Positions 36,419 through 45,997 of a stretch of 64,000 nucleotides of DNA are shown here, piece after piece. This stretch comes from RYN-133 sp963708645 (GTDB lineage: Bacteria; Actinomycetota; Actinomycetes; Mycobacteriales; Jatrophihabitantaceae). The stretch covers positions 1 through 64,000 of the forward strand of contig CAVPTA010000003.1 in the NCBI GenBank assembly GCA_963708645.1, read 5' to 3'. The position numbers and the translations under genes are program-made. The first letter of the stretch is position 1; every line of letters begins with the position of its first letter. The notes beneath the pieces are model-generated. The model worked only from the letters and a program-made list of their open reading frames with translations, made no database searches and was not told the DNA's origin.

Positions 36419-36907
36419 ATGGATCGCGATCGTGACGCATCGGGGCGTCCCCGGAGCGCCCGACCTCGCGACGGCCTTGGCCGCCCGCTCCCGCATGGCG
36501 CGGCTGGCGTTCCCCGGCAGCCGGAGGGGGTTGCTCGCACGCCGCAGCAGACCCTGCATGACGCCCAGGAGCTGTTTGATGTCGGCCGGCCCTTCCACGC
36601 CCATGAGGTGTTCGAGGATGCCTGGAAGGCCGCGCGCGATGCTCCCACTGCAAGCCTGTGGAAGGCGCTCGCGCAGCTCGCCGTCGGCTGCACGCACGGC
36701 CTGCGCGGCAATGTGGTCGGCGCGGAGCGGCTGCTCGGGCGGGCGGCGGATGGGCTGGTCGCGCACGTCGAATCAGCTCCTTACGACGTCAATGTCGCGC
36801 AGCTGCTGCGGTGGGCCCAGCAGCCACACGAGCGAGAGATGCCTCGCCTGCAGATTCCGCGGCGCGGCGCGGGGCAGCCAACACCGATGGCGGAGCAAAC
36901 TCGATGA
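36419..36907 (+). CDS. DUF309 family protein
   Basis: A 162-residue protein. ATG 36419 has GGAG upstream. The N-terminal 55 residues are basic and disordered (RDRDASGRPRSARPRDGLGR). The DUF309 helical domain follows: ELFDVGRPFHAHEVFEDAWK (the conserved HxxHExxEDxW pattern), ALAQLAVGCTHGLRGNVVGA and AERLLGRAADGL. No biochemical role of DUF309 is established; the conserved His/Glu residues suggest metal or ligand binding. It follows the LuxR gene by 94 bases on the same strand. Confidence 0.8.
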   Translation: MDRDRDASGRPRSARPRDGLGRPLPHGAAGVPRQPEGVARTPQQTLHDAQELFDVGRPFHAHEVFEDAWKAARDAPTASLWKALAQLAVGCTHGLRGNVVGAERLLGRAADGLVAHVESAPYDVNVAQLLRWAQQPHEREMPRLQIPRRGAGQPTPMAEQTR

Positions 36908-37261
36908 AGAGCGACGGGCCAGAAGAGCTTGACTTCCCCGCCTGATTGGCGCTTTTGCGTCACGGTCGCGGCCCGCCGGGATAATTGATCAAGCACTCCG
37001 GCCGCTTGCTTCGTCGATATCGAGCACGCACCCGCATGATCACCTTGCCGATTTGCCTGATCCATACTTCGATCAAGCGGTATCGACGCACACGCTCGGC
37101 GATCTGCGCGGAACCTCGATCAACGCCGAGTTGCGACCGGATATGACCGTAAGTCGGCGATGATCTTTGTGCGATAGCCGACGTGCGCGGACGACCGTTC
37201 GAACACTTACGGCACTTGGGCAACTGTTCCCGTCGGTCGGACGAAGCGCCATGCTGTGCGC
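36908..37261. other. No supportable gene
   Basis: Intergenic stretch before the TAP-type hydrolase. A minus-strand open frame here is rich in Arg and has a CRKCSNG pair, but no family pattern. Local base composition is less GC-rich than the neighbouring genes. Several GATC/ATCAAG words recur, without a clear repeat. It probably holds the promoter of the downstream secreted hydrolase. Confidence 0.35.
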
Positions 37262-39239
37262 ATGCGCACCCGACTTGTGGCTGCAGGTCTGCTCTCGGCC
37301 GCGCTGATCGTTCCCGCGACCGCCATGGCGACGCCGAACCGTCCGCGGCCGAACGCTCACCATGGCAGTGCTGTGCTGTCGACGCCGGGGCGATCCAGCA
37401 CGGTCGGGTCGGTCCGGCTACACCCGTGCGCTGTGGTCCAGGGCGCCGAGTGCGGGCACATCGATCGGCCTTGGGTGCAGGGGCATCCGAGTGCCGGCAC
37501 CATTCGCATCGGGTTCGCCTTCCGACCCGCCACTGATCACCGACAATCTGCGGTCGGCACGCTCGTCCCGCATGAGGGCGGTCCCGGCTATGCGACCACG
37601 TCCAGCGGTTCGTCGTACGCCGCGATGTACGGGCCGCTGCTGGCCCGGCGCAATCTGCTGCTTGTCGATCAGCGCGGCACGGGGATGTCGGAGCCGATCG
37701 ACTGCCCGGCGCTGCAGAACCTGACGATCGCCTATTCCGTCGCGGCGCGGCGCTGTTCGTCGAGGCTCGGGTCGCGGCGTGACGACTACACGACGCCGCA
37801 GTCGGCCGACGATCTCGCTGCCGTGATCACGGCGCTCGGGCTTAAGCGCGTCGACCTGTACGGCGACTCGTACGGCACGTTCTTCGCCCAGGTGTTCGCC
37901 GGCCGCCATCCTGATCTGCTGCGCAGCATCGTGCTCGACAGCGCGTATCCGACCTACGGCGAGACCGCCTGGTACCCCACGCAGGGGCCGGCGATGCGGA
38001 CTTCGTTCACGAAGGTCTGCCAACGGTCACCGGCCTGTCGGCGGGCGGGATCGAAGTTCGGGGCGGTCATCCACCAGGTGCTCCGCGAGGTGCGCCGCCA
38101 TCCCTGGCGGGGTGTCTCGCACGACGCCGACGGCCGCCGGATGCACGTGACCGTGAACGCGCCGAACCTGGCGGCGGTCGCCTTCGACGCGACCTACGGC
38201 CCCTACTTCTACCGCGAGTTCACCGCGGCGCTGCGGTCCGGGCTGCGCGGCGACCGCGCTCCGCTACTGCGTCTCGTCGCGCAGGCGACCGGCGGCAGCA
38301 CCAACGCCGGGCCGGTGCGCGACTACAGCGAAGGTCTCGACGCGGCGGTCAGCTGCCACGACTACCCGCAGCTGTACGACATGAGCGCACCACCGAACGT
38401 CCGCATGCGGCAGTACCGCGCCGCGCTCACTCGCCGCACCCAACGGTGGCCGCACACGTACGGGCCGTTCACCGTCCGCGAATACGCCCGCTCGGACTGG
38501 GAGGAGCTCGACTGGTGTACGCGCTGGCGCCCGGCGCCGGCCGACAACCCGGCCCGGCCCCCGCGTCCGCCGCTCGGCTATCCGTCGGTGCCGACGCTCG
38601 TGCTCAGCGGTGAGCTCGACTCGATCACCACTCCCACCGAGGGAGCGATCGTGGCCCGGCAGTTCCCGCACGCCCGCCAGATCCTGATCGCCAACAGCTT
38701 CCACGTGACCGCCGACGGCGACACCGACCACTGCGCTGTCGGCATCCTGCGCCGCTTCGTGCAAACACCAGACCGACTGGCCGCAGCACCGCTGCGCGTC
38801 GAGGGTGCCGCCGGTGCGCGCGATGGGCCTGTTCCCGCGACACCTGCGCAACGTCACCGCCGGACGGGGGAGCGGCACTCTGATCGAGCGCCGCATCGCT
38901 CCGGCCGCAGCCGCAACCGTGGCCGATCTGCTCGACACATGGTGGAACAACTACTCGGGTCACGACGTCGGGCTGCGCGGCGGCCACTGGAGCTACACCG
39001 GCGACCGCACCACCGTCTTCCACCTGCACGGCGTCCGGCTCACGTCCGACCTCGCGGTGAGCGGGACGGCGACCTGGCGACGGTATGCCAACCGGCTCTC
39101 GGTCAACGTCCGCGTCAGCGCGCCCGGCCACACGGGGCGGCTGCACGGCGCCTGGGCAACCCGGCAAGTCGGGGCAACGGCGACGTTGCGCGGCGTCCTC
39201 GACGGTCACCGGGTGGTGGTCCGCTTCCCTGCGCCGTGA
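37262..39239 (+). CDS. Secreted alpha/beta hydrolase, TAP/SlpD-like (frame break)
   Basis: Exported tripeptidyl-aminopeptidase-like hydrolase. ATG 37262 starts a signal peptide (TRLVAAGLLSAALIVPATAM). Seen: LVPHEGGPGYATT, LLLVDQRGTGMSEPIDC, the nucleophile in DLYGDSYGTFFAQVFAGRHP, the Asp in LVLSGELDSITTP and the His in ANSFHVTADGD, then a C-terminal TAP-like domain. The frame changes by +1 at about 38770: the C-terminus TDWPQHRCASRVPPVRAMG and a beta-rich tail (SYTGDRTTVFHLHGVRL, VSVNVRVSAPGHTG-like) lie in the new frame. The joined form pairs Cys in DHCAVG with Cys in HRCAS, as usual for the family. It probably releases short peptides outside the cell. Confidence 0.82.
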
Positions 39240-39258
39240 CGACGGCTACGGTGAGGCG

Positions 39259-40470
39259 ATGATTCGCACGACGCCGTTCCACCCACGGTTGCGCGAGCTG
39301 AACACGCAGGAGCTCTACACGCATTGGCAGGGTTTCCTGTCGCCCCTGCGCTACACCTCCGCGCCGAAGCACGAGTATTTCGCCGTCCGCAATGCGGTCG
39401 GGATCTTCGACACGTCCCCGCTGTTCAAGTACCGCATCACCGGTCCTGATGCCGAGCGCTTGCTGGCCGGCGCGCTGCTGCGCGACATCCGCCGCTGCCG
39501 CCCGGGACAGGCGCAGTACACCGTGTGGTGCGACGACCGCGGCTTCGTGATGGAGGACGGGGTCGTCTTCCGCCACTCCGACGACGACTTCCTGCTGACC
39601 GCCGCCCGTCCCAATCTCGGCTGGTTCAGCGACCTCGGCCGGTCGATGCGGGTGCAGCTCGAGGACGTCTCGGACGACTACGGCATCCTCGCGGTGCAGG
39701 GGCCGCGATCGCGAGCCGTGCTGTCGTCGCTGATGCCCGAGGTGGCCTCGCTCGCGTTCTTCGATCACGTGCAGGCGAAGGTTGCGTCCGCGCCGGTGAC
39801 GGTGTCGCGCACGGGCTACACCGGCGACCTCGGGTTCGAGATCACAGTCGAGTCCGAGCACGCGGTCGACGTGCTCGACGCGGTGCTCGAGGCCGGCGCG
39901 CCGCACAGCATGCGACCGTTCGGCGAGGAAGCGTTGATGATGCTGCGCATCGAGGCCGGCCTGCCGCTCATCGACGTCGAGTGGCACAACAGCCGCACGG
40001 CCTTCACCGACGCCGATCGGGTAACTCCGAAGGAACTCGGCGTCGGGTGGATGCTGCCGAAGTCGCAGCTGCTGCAGGACGACCGTGCGTTCATGGGACG
40101 GCAGGCGATCCGCCGCGAGCTCATCGACGGCACGTCGCGCTGGACGACGGTCGGCATCGTGGTCGATTGGGCCGACTGGGATCGGCTGCACCGCGACGCC
40201 GGCCTGCTGCCCGAGAAGTCGGAGCACCCCTCGCCGTACGAGTCGGTGCTCTACGGCGAGGACGGCAGCCAATGCGGCTACGTCACCAGCTTCATGTATT
40301 CGCCGGTGCTGCAGCGCCACATCGGCGTCGCTCGGGTGCGTCCCGACAACGCTGCTGTCGGCACCGAGGTGCGCATGGAACTCGCCGTCGCGCACCGCAA
40401 CACCACGGTGCGCGCGCGCACCGCGAAGCTGCCCCTGTTCAACCCATCGAGGAAGACATCCGCGGAGTGA
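39259..40470 (+). CDS. GcvT-like aminomethyltransferase family protein
   Basis: THF-dependent one-carbon transfer protein of 403 residues related to glycine-cleavage T protein and dimethylglycine/sarcosine dehydrogenase C-domains. Seen: SAPKHEYFAVRNAVGIFDTS, AQYTVWCDDRGFVMEDGVVF, ILAVQGPRSRAVLSSL, VSRTGYTGDLGFEITVE and EALMMLRIEAGLPLIDVEWH, with C-terminal CGYVTSFMYSPVLQRHIGVA. The TGYTGExG segment carries Asp instead of Glu. It is not beside gcvH/gcvP, so it is not the housekeeping enzyme. Paired with an FAD oxidoreductase by GTGA overlap; a role in moving a demethylation-derived C1 unit to THF is likely. Confidence 0.87.
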   Translation: MIRTTPFHPRLRELNTQELYTHWQGFLSPLRYTSAPKHEYFAVRNAVGIFDTSPLFKYRITGPDAERLLAGALLRDIRRCRPGQAQYTVWCDDRGFVMEDGVVFRHSDDDFLLTAARPNLGWFSDLGRSMRVQLEDVSDDYGILAVQGPRSRAVLSSLMPEVASLAFFDHVQAKVASAPVTVSRTGYTGDLGFEITVESEHAVDVLDAVLEAGAPHSMRPFGEEALMMLRIEAGLPLIDVEWHNSRTAFTDADRVTPKELGVGWMLPKSQLLQDDRAFMGRQAIRRELIDGTSRWTTVGIVVDWADWDRLHRDAGLLPEKSEHPSPYESVLYGEDGSQCGYVTSFMYSPVLQRHIGVARVRPDNAAVGTEVRMELAVAHRNTTVRARTAKLPLFNPSRKTSAE

Positions 40471-40475
40471 CAGCA

Positions 40476-42074
40476 ATGACGCAGTCCGACAAGCACCAGT
40501 ACGACGCGATCGTGATCGGCGGCGGCCACAACGGTCTGGTGAACGCCGGGTACCTCGCCAAGGCGGGGCTACGCACCCTGGTGCTCGAGCAACGTCCGTT
40601 CGTCGGCGGTGCCGCGATCACCGAAGAGCTCGTGCCGGGATTTCACTTCACGACCTTCTCGTACGCGCTGAGCCTGTTGCGGCCGGAGATCATCCACGAG
40701 CTCGACCTCGTCCAGCACGGGTTCCTGCCGCTGATGATGCCGTCGTCGTTCCACCCCACCGGGGACGGCGGCTACCTGCTGCTGGGCGACGACCACGGTC
40801 AGAACATCCAAGAGATCCGGCGACACTCGCCGCACGACGCCGACGCCTACGACCGGTACCACCACGACCTCGATCAGGTCGTCCAGGCCGTGCAGCCGCT
40901 GTTCGACAACCCGCCGCCGAACATCTTCGGCAAGGACCCGGCAGACCAGGCCGATGTCGCCTGGCTGCTCAACCACCTCGGCGGCATTGAGCGCAAGGTG
41001 ATGCACGACGTCGTGCGCCTGCTGACCGGCAGCGCCGCCGACTGGCTCGACGACTACTTCGAGAACGACGCGGTGAAGGGTTTCCACGCGTCGTCGAGCG
41101 TGATCGGTTCGAAGGTGGGTCCGATGTCACCGGGGTCCGGCCTCGTGTTGTTGTTCCACAAGATGGGCGAGCACGACGGTCATCTGGGTTCCTGGGCATT
41201 CCACAAGGGCGGCAACGGCGGGTTCACCCAGGTGGTGGCGCGGGCGGCGGAGAGTTTCGGCGCCGAGATCCGCGTCGGTTCACCTGTCGCATCCGTGCTG
41301 ACCCGCGACGACCAGGCGGTCGGAGTGGCGCTCGAGGACGGCACCGAGTTCCGGGCGCCGATCGTCGTCTCGGCACTCGATGCCCGGCACACCTTCCTAG
41401 ACCTCGTCGATCCGCGCACGCTGCCTGCCGATCTCGTCGAGAACGTCGAGCGCATCCGCTACCGCGGAGTCTCGGCGAAGGTGAACTTCGCCCTTGACGG
41501 TCTGCCCGTGTTCCCGGCGCTGCCGGACACCGTCGACCACTACGGCGGATTCATCAACATCGGACCGACGATCGAGTACGTCGAGCGGGCGTTCGACGCG
41601 GCCAAGTACGGCTGGTATTCCGAGCGGCCCTACATCGACGCGGCGATCCAGTCGGTGGTCGACCCCGACATGGCTCCGCCCGGCAAGCACGTGATGTCGT
41701 GCTTCGTCCAGTACGCGCCGTACGAGCTGCGCGACAGCGATTGGGACGCCGAACGCGAACGGTTCGGCGACAAGGCGCAGGCCGCGCTCGAGTCGCACTT
41801 CCCGGGCTTCGGCGACCTCGTCGTGCACCGCGAGGTCGTGACTCCCAAGGACATCGAGGCGCTGACCGGGCTCACCGAGGGCAACATCTTCGCCGGCGAG
41901 TTTCTCGCCCCGCAGATGTACTTCTTCCGCCCCGCGCCCGGCTGGAGCCAGTACCGAACGCCACTCGAGGGCTACTACCAGTGCGGGTCGGGTACGCACC
42001 CGGGCGGCTGCGTCATCGGCTCGCCGGGCCGGTTGGCGAGCCAGCGGATCCTGAAGGATCTCAAGCAAGCCTGA
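40476..42074 (+). CDS. CrtI/PYROXD2-like FAD-dependent oxidoreductase
   Basis: A 532-residue flavoprotein of the phytoene dehydrogenase-like superfamily. Seen: the FAD motif AIVIGGGHNGLVNAGYLAKA, LEQRPFVGGAAITEELVPGF, HKGGNGGFTQVVARAAESFG and a C-terminal GYYQCGSGTHPGGCVIGSPG typical of PYROXD2-like proteins. ATG 40476 has GGAG 8 bases upstream; GTG 40467, overlapping the GcvT-like stop, is the alternative. Carotenoid genes are absent, so a desaturase role in carotenoids is unlikely. The tight link to a GcvT-like gene suggests oxidation of an N-methyl compound or similar. Confidence 0.87.
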   Translation: MTQSDKHQYDAIVIGGGHNGLVNAGYLAKAGLRTLVLEQRPFVGGAAITEELVPGFHFTTFSYALSLLRPEIIHELDLVQHGFLPLMMPSSFHPTGDGGYLLLGDDHGQNIQEIRRHSPHDADAYDRYHHDLDQVVQAVQPLFDNPPPNIFGKDPADQADVAWLLNHLGGIERKVMHDVVRLLTGSAADWLDDYFENDAVKGFHASSSVIGSKVGPMSPGSGLVLLFHKMGEHDGHLGSWAFHKGGNGGFTQVVARAAESFGAEIRVGSPVASVLTRDDQAVGVALEDGTEFRAPIVVSALDARHTFLDLVDPRTLPADLVENVERIRYRGVSAKVNFALDGLPVFPALPDTVDHYGGFINIGPTIEYVERAFDAAKYGWYSERPYIDAAIQSVVDPDMAPPGKHVMSCFVQYAPYELRDSDWDAERERFGDKAQAALESHFPGFGDLVVHREVVTPKDIEALTGLTEGNIFAGEFLAPQMYFFRPAPGWSQYRTPLEGYYQCGSGTHPGGCVIGSPGRLASQRILKDLKQA

Positions 42075-42084
42075 CCGCTCGGCT

Positions 42085-42570
42085 TCATACCACTCGAGGC
42101 GCACCCGCGCTGGCTGCGGCCTCAGCGGCGTCTTTGAGCCGGGCGAGGGTCTGCTCGATGCTGTGCTTGGTGAAAGTGCCGCGGTCGGCGATTCCGGTGC
42201 GGAACGCGCTGATCACCTTGATCGGGGCCGGCCGTAGATCGACCCAGGTCTCTTCCACGCGAGAGCCACCCTCGACAGGTTCGATGAGGTATTCCCATTC
42301 GGCGATCGGGACCACGGGCGCCGTGACGCGGAATGCGAAGCGGCGCGGAGCCTCTGCAGTCGTGACCGTGGTCAGCGTCGTCCAACGGCGGCGCCCGGCG
42401 CTGTTGCGTCCCAAGAAGCGGGCGCCGCGCACCGCCCCGGCGCCGGTCAACCAGCGGCCACCGGTGCTCTCGGGGCTCCACTCGCGCATCCGCGGCAAGT
42501 CGGTGACCAACTGGTAGAGCAGCTCCGGCGCACAGCTGACCGTGACCGCGGCGCTGACCCGATCTGTCAT
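42085..42570 (-). CDS. SRPBCC (START/Bet v1-fold) protein
   Basis: A 161-residue polyketide-cyclase/dehydrase-like protein. Seen: SAAVTVSCAPELLYQLVTDL, RMREWSPESTGGRWLTG, VTTAEAPRRFAFRVTA and EWEYLIEPVEGGSRVEETW. These fit the hydrophobic-cavity SRPBCC fold, which binds lipids or aromatic molecules. ATG 42570. Convergent to the FAD oxidoreductase (10 bases between stops) and divergent from the DUF2332 gene. No catalytic residues are evident. Confidence 0.85.
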   Translation of the reverse strand: MTDRVSAAVTVSCAPELLYQLVTDLPRMREWSPESTGGRWLTGAGAVRGARFLGRNSAGRRRWTTLTTVTTAEAPRRFAFRVTAPVVPIAEWEYLIEPVEGGSRVEETWVDLRPAPIKVISAFRTGIADRGTFTKHSIEQTLARLKDAAEAAASAGAPRVV

Positions 42571-42685
42571 GCAGGGAGTCCTTCCCACGGCGAATCGATC
42601 GATAGCACGGCGATCGAGACGACCGGCCGCTCAGCAGCGCGGCTTCGTCCAGCAGCGCGCGACCGTCGTCGGCGACACTGGTGAG

Positions 42686-43690
42686 GTGCAACGGTCCGAT
42701 GAAGTGCGCGCGGCATTCACCGAGCCGGAAGAGTTCTGGAGCTCGCCGCTGTATCGGCACCTCTCGGCTGAGGTGGCCGGCGATCCGTATCTGGTGAGCT
42801 TGGCCGCGCACACGCGTGACGGGCAGGTTCCCACCTTCGCCTTCTTCGGGGCGGTGCATGCGCTGCTGCTCGCCGGCGCGGAGCACCCGCTGGCCGAGTA
42901 CTACCCGTCACTGCGCGGTGCGGCCGCACTCGCCCCGGACGGCGCTGGTGCGCACCTGCTCGACTTCGCCCGCCACAACGAGGGCGCCATCATCGACATC
43001 GTCTCCACCCGCCTGGTGCAGACCAACCAGGTGCGGCGCGCGGTCGGGCTGCGACTCGGCCTTGCCGCGATCGCACCGCAGCTGGGAGACCGGCCGGCAC
43101 ACCTGCTCGAGATCGGCGCCAGCGCCGGTCTGCTGCTGCGCCACGCGCACTACGCATACGAACTCGGCGGCAGCCAGAGCGGCGATCTCGAGTCGTCGGT
43201 TCACCTGAAGACCGAGTGGCGCAGCGCGCAGCCACCGCCAGATCTCGACGCCATCCCCGTTCTCGCCTCCACGACCGGAATGGACCTCAACCCGCTCGAC
43301 GCGTCCACCGAGGCCGACCGACGCTGGCTCGAGGCGCTGGTCTGGCCGGAGGACCGCGAGAAAGCAGCGTTGCTGCGCGATGCGCGCGACCTCGCCGCCC
43401 GGGTGCCGGTCGAGATCATGGCCGGCGACGCAATCGACATGTGCCCGGCATGGTCGGCACGCATCCCCGAGGGCGAACCGCGCATCGTGTTCCACTGCGC
43501 GACCCGCATGCACGTGCCGGTTGACCGGCGGGCCGACTTCGATCGCGCCATCGATGACATCGGCCGGCACGGGCCGCTCTACCGGATCGCCGTCGAAGGC
43601 GACGGCGTCCAGACCACCGAGCCAGGACGGGCGGCGTCGCGCCGCTTCGACGTCGAGGGCCACCTCGGCTGGGCGGCTCCCGCCCGGTGA
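42686..43690 (+). CDS. DUF2332 family protein
   Basis: A 334-residue protein of the DUF2332 family. Seen: SSPLYRHLSAEVAGDPYLVS, VHALLLAGAEHPLAEYYPSL, TNQVRRAVGLRLGL, LLEIGASAGLLLRHAHYAYE and FHCATRMHVPVDRR. The EIGASAGL segment resembles a SAM-binding GxGxG loop, so a methyltransferase-like fold is possible, but no activity is established. GTG 42686 is preferred, because the residues upstream do not fit the family. The upstream part overlaps the promoter region of the SRPBCC gene. Confidence 0.8.
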   Translation: MQRSDEVRAAFTEPEEFWSSPLYRHLSAEVAGDPYLVSLAAHTRDGQVPTFAFFGAVHALLLAGAEHPLAEYYPSLRGAAALAPDGAGAHLLDFARHNEGAIIDIVSTRLVQTNQVRRAVGLRLGLAAIAPQLGDRPAHLLEIGASAGLLLRHAHYAYELGGSQSGDLESSVHLKTEWRSAQPPPDLDAIPVLASTTGMDLNPLDASTEADRRWLEALVWPEDREKAALLRDARDLAARVPVEIMAGDAIDMCPAWSARIPEGEPRIVFHCATRMHVPVDRRADFDRAIDDIGRHGPLYRIAVEGDGVQTTEPGRAASRRFDVEGHLGWAAPAR

Positions 43691-43712
43691 GGCGTCAATC
43701 GTCGAGCGAGGC

Positions 43713-44849
43713 TCATGCAGCCGGTGAGGCAGTGAACGGCGGCCCCGCCGCGTTGAAGCAGACGCCGTTGCCGCCGCCGCTCTTGGCCTGATACATCGCC
43801 ATGTCGGCGCGGTGCAATACGTCCTCGAGGGCCTCGCCGGGGGTCGGGACGACCGCGCCGATGCTGGCGGTCACGCCGCGGTCGATAGCGGTGACCGCTT
43901 CGCGAAGCCGCTCTGCGACGTTGGACGTGTTCGGTGCGGCGGGAGTGCTCGCGGCGAGGACGGCGAACTCGTCGCCGCCGAGGCGGGCCACGGTGTCGGT
44001 CTCACGCAGGGCAGTGCCAAGGGCCTGCGCCACGGCGACCAGAACGGCGTCGCCGGCTGCATGGCCCGAGGTGTCGTTGACCGCCTTGAACCCGTCGAGA
44101 TCGATGAGGCAGACCATGACGTCATCGCCTTCGCGGCCGGCGAGCGTCGTGCGCAGCCGATCGAAGAACGCACGCCGATTCAGGACGCCGGTCAGCGGGT
44201 CGGTCGCCGCGACGAGTTGCTCGGTGCGCAGCAGCAGCTGTTGTGCGTCATGCGCTTCCCACGAGTTCGCCGAGGCCAGCGCGCAGATCGCGCTGAAGCA
44301 AGCCATGACGACGGCAACGACCGTCGCGGACAGGGTGATGTGCGGCGGGCAGATGACAAACAGGTAGTCGAGGGTCATCACGGCACCGACGACCACAACG
44401 CCGCTCGGAGGATAGGCCAGCGCCATGTACGCGAGCGTGAGGAACAGCAGCGTCGTCAGCGGGCTTGCGCCACCGCCGTCGATCCGGGCCGCGACCGTGA
44501 TCACGACCATGTCGACGATGCTCCAGGCATAGAAGAACAGGGCACCGCGCGAATGGCTGAGCATGGCTTCCAGCGGCAGCGCCATCACAAACGGCGTGCC
44601 CACGAGCGTCAGACCCACGAGCACGAGCATCACCGCACGGTGATGGGCGACGCCTGTGTGGCTGAGCAGCGTGTAGATCCCGGCGGTGAGTGCGGCCACC
44701 TCGGTGATCGACACTCCGATGAGAACGTGCCTGCGCCAGTACCCGATGCGGCGACCACTGGCGGCCAACGGACGGAACAGCCCGGCAAGCAGCGCCGCGA
44801 GCGGCGCACGCTGAACCACAACCGGTTCAGCGGCCCGCCGGAAGGTCAT
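43713..44849 (-). CDS. Membrane-bound GGDEF diguanylate cyclase
   Basis: A 378-residue predicted c-di-GMP synthase. The N-terminal half has about five to six TM helices (VLIGVSITEVAALTAGIYTL, VMLVLVGLTLVGTPFVMALP, LTTLLFLTLAYMALAYPPSG, VVAVVMACFSAICALASA). The GGDEF domain starts DPLTGVLNRRAFFDRL, has FKAVNDTSGHAAGD, and the signature RETDTVARLGGDEFAVL, in which both the active-site GGDEF and the RxxD inhibitory I-site are intact. It ends in HRADMAMYQAKSGGGNGV. It should therefore be active and product-inhibited. Divergent from the LLM oxidoreductase gene. No EAL or HD-GYP partner with a complete active site lies in the window. Confidence 0.9.
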   Translation of the reverse strand: MTFRRAAEPVVVQRAPLAALLAGLFRPLAASGRRIGYWRRHVLIGVSITEVAALTAGIYTLLSHTGVAHHRAVMLVLVGLTLVGTPFVMALPLEAMLSHSRGALFFYAWSIVDMVVITVAARIDGGGASPLTTLLFLTLAYMALAYPPSGVVVVGAVMTLDYLFVICPPHITLSATVVAVVMACFSAICALASANSWEAHDAQQLLLRTEQLVAATDPLTGVLNRRAFFDRLRTTLAGREGDDVMVCLIDLDGFKAVNDTSGHAAGDAVLVAVAQALGTALRETDTVARLGGDEFAVLAASTPAAPNTSNVAERLREAVTAIDRGVTASIGAVVPTPGEALEDVLHRADMAMYQAKSGGGNGVCFNAAGPPFTASPAA

Positions 44850-44894
44850 AAATGGATCATCGGCAGGTATGGCGCGCTCTGTAGCGTCGAGGAC

Positions 44895-45758
44895 ATGCAG
44901 ATCGGCGTGATCTTCCCGCAAACCGAACTCGGCGGCGATCCCGGCGCCGTCCGCGCGTACGCACAAGGTGTCGAGCAGCTCGGCTACCGCCACCTGCTGG
45001 TCTACGACCACGTCCTCGGCGCCGACCCGGCCGTGCACGCGCCGTGGCACGGGCCGTACGACGTCAACACGACCTTTCACGAGCCGTTCGTGTTGTTCGG
45101 GTTCCTCGCCGGCATCACCTCGCTCGAGCTGGTGACCGGAGTGATCATCCTGCCGCAGCGCCAGACGGCGCTCGTCGCCAAGCAGGCGGCCGAGGTCGAC
45201 CTGCTGACCGGCGGGCGCTTCCGTCTCGGCATCGGTGTCGGCTGGAACCGCGTCGAGTACGACGGCTTGGGCCAGGACTTCACCAAGCGCGGACGGCGCA
45301 GCGGCGAGCAGGTCGAACTGCTGCGCAGGCTGTGGACCGAAACCACCGTCACCGACACCGTCGACGGCGAGCAGGTGGTCGGCGCGGGCATCGCACCGGC
45401 ACCGGTGCAGCGGCCGATACCGATCTGGTTCGGCGCGCAGTCACCGGCTGCCTACCGCCGCGCCGGCCGGCTCGGCGACGGCTGGTTCCCGCAGGTCCAG
45501 CCAGGCGCGGAGCTGGACGAGGCGCGGGCTATCGTCGAGACGGCGGCGGCGGACGCGGGTCGCGATCCCGCGACGCTGGGCATGGAAGGCCGGGTCAGCT
45601 GGCACCGAGGCGCGGACGAGGTGGCCGCAGGAATCGAGCGGTGGCGCGAGGTCGGCGGGTCCCATGTCTCGATCAACACGATGAAGGCCGGCTTCGCGAC
45701 GGTCGATGAGCATGTGGAGGCCCTCGCGGCGGTGGCGTCCGCGCTGTCGCTCGGGTGA
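44895..45758 (+). CDS. LLM-class (luciferase-like) F420-dependent oxidoreductase
   Basis: A 287-residue TIM-barrel oxidoreductase. Seen: MQIGVIFPQTELGGDPGAVR, YRHLLVYDHVLGADP, GVIILPQRQTALVAKQAAEV, GGRFRLGIGVGWNRVEYDGL and PIPIWFGAQSPAAYRRAGRL. This pattern is that of actinobacterial F420-dependent LLM proteins. Substrates are diverse and cannot be read here. ATG 44895 is clear from the match at the N-terminus. It is divergent from the GGDEF gene, 45 bases between starts. Confidence 0.88.
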   Translation: MQIGVIFPQTELGGDPGAVRAYAQGVEQLGYRHLLVYDHVLGADPAVHAPWHGPYDVNTTFHEPFVLFGFLAGITSLELVTGVIILPQRQTALVAKQAAEVDLLTGGRFRLGIGVGWNRVEYDGLGQDFTKRGRRSGEQVELLRRLWTETTVTDTVDGEQVVGAGIAPAPVQRPIPIWFGAQSPAAYRRAGRLGDGWFPQVQPGAELDEARAIVETAAADAGRDPATLGMEGRVSWHRGADEVAAGIERWREVGGSHVSINTMKAGFATVDEHVEALAAVASALSLG

Positions 45759-45842
45759 GGGGTGGCCGATCGAAGTGCTCAGAGCCCTGCAACCTGCACC
45801 GCGCTGCAGTTTATGTGGGTCCACTCACTGCGCTAGCCCCCC

Positions 45843-45858
45843 GCTTGCAATAGCAAGC
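45843..45858. terminator. Small hairpin after the LLM gene
   Basis: GCTTGC-AATA-GCAAGC is a perfect 6-base hairpin 85 bases after the LLM stop. There is no T-run on either side, so it may be a weak terminator or an RNA-stability hairpin. Confidence 0.35.
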
Positions 45859-45997
45859 ATGCCCGTGTGAGGGTGGAGGTAGTGCCAGCTTTCGTCGTCG
45901 TACAACACATGTTGCGACCGACGTAGCCGCGCTGCCGGGTTCGAAATCCTGGTTCAGCGCACGGCGTACGCGGCACACCACAAGCCAGGAGAGATGT

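Noticed and set aside
36960..37223. Minus-strand open frame with CRKCSNG
   Set aside because: No family pattern, no Shine-Dalgarno, Arg-rich throughout; not supportable as a gene.
45935..45952. T-arm-like CCGGGTTCGAAATCCTGG, possible tRNA end
   Set aside because: The loop is eight bases, the stem has a mismatch, and no acceptor or other arms are present.
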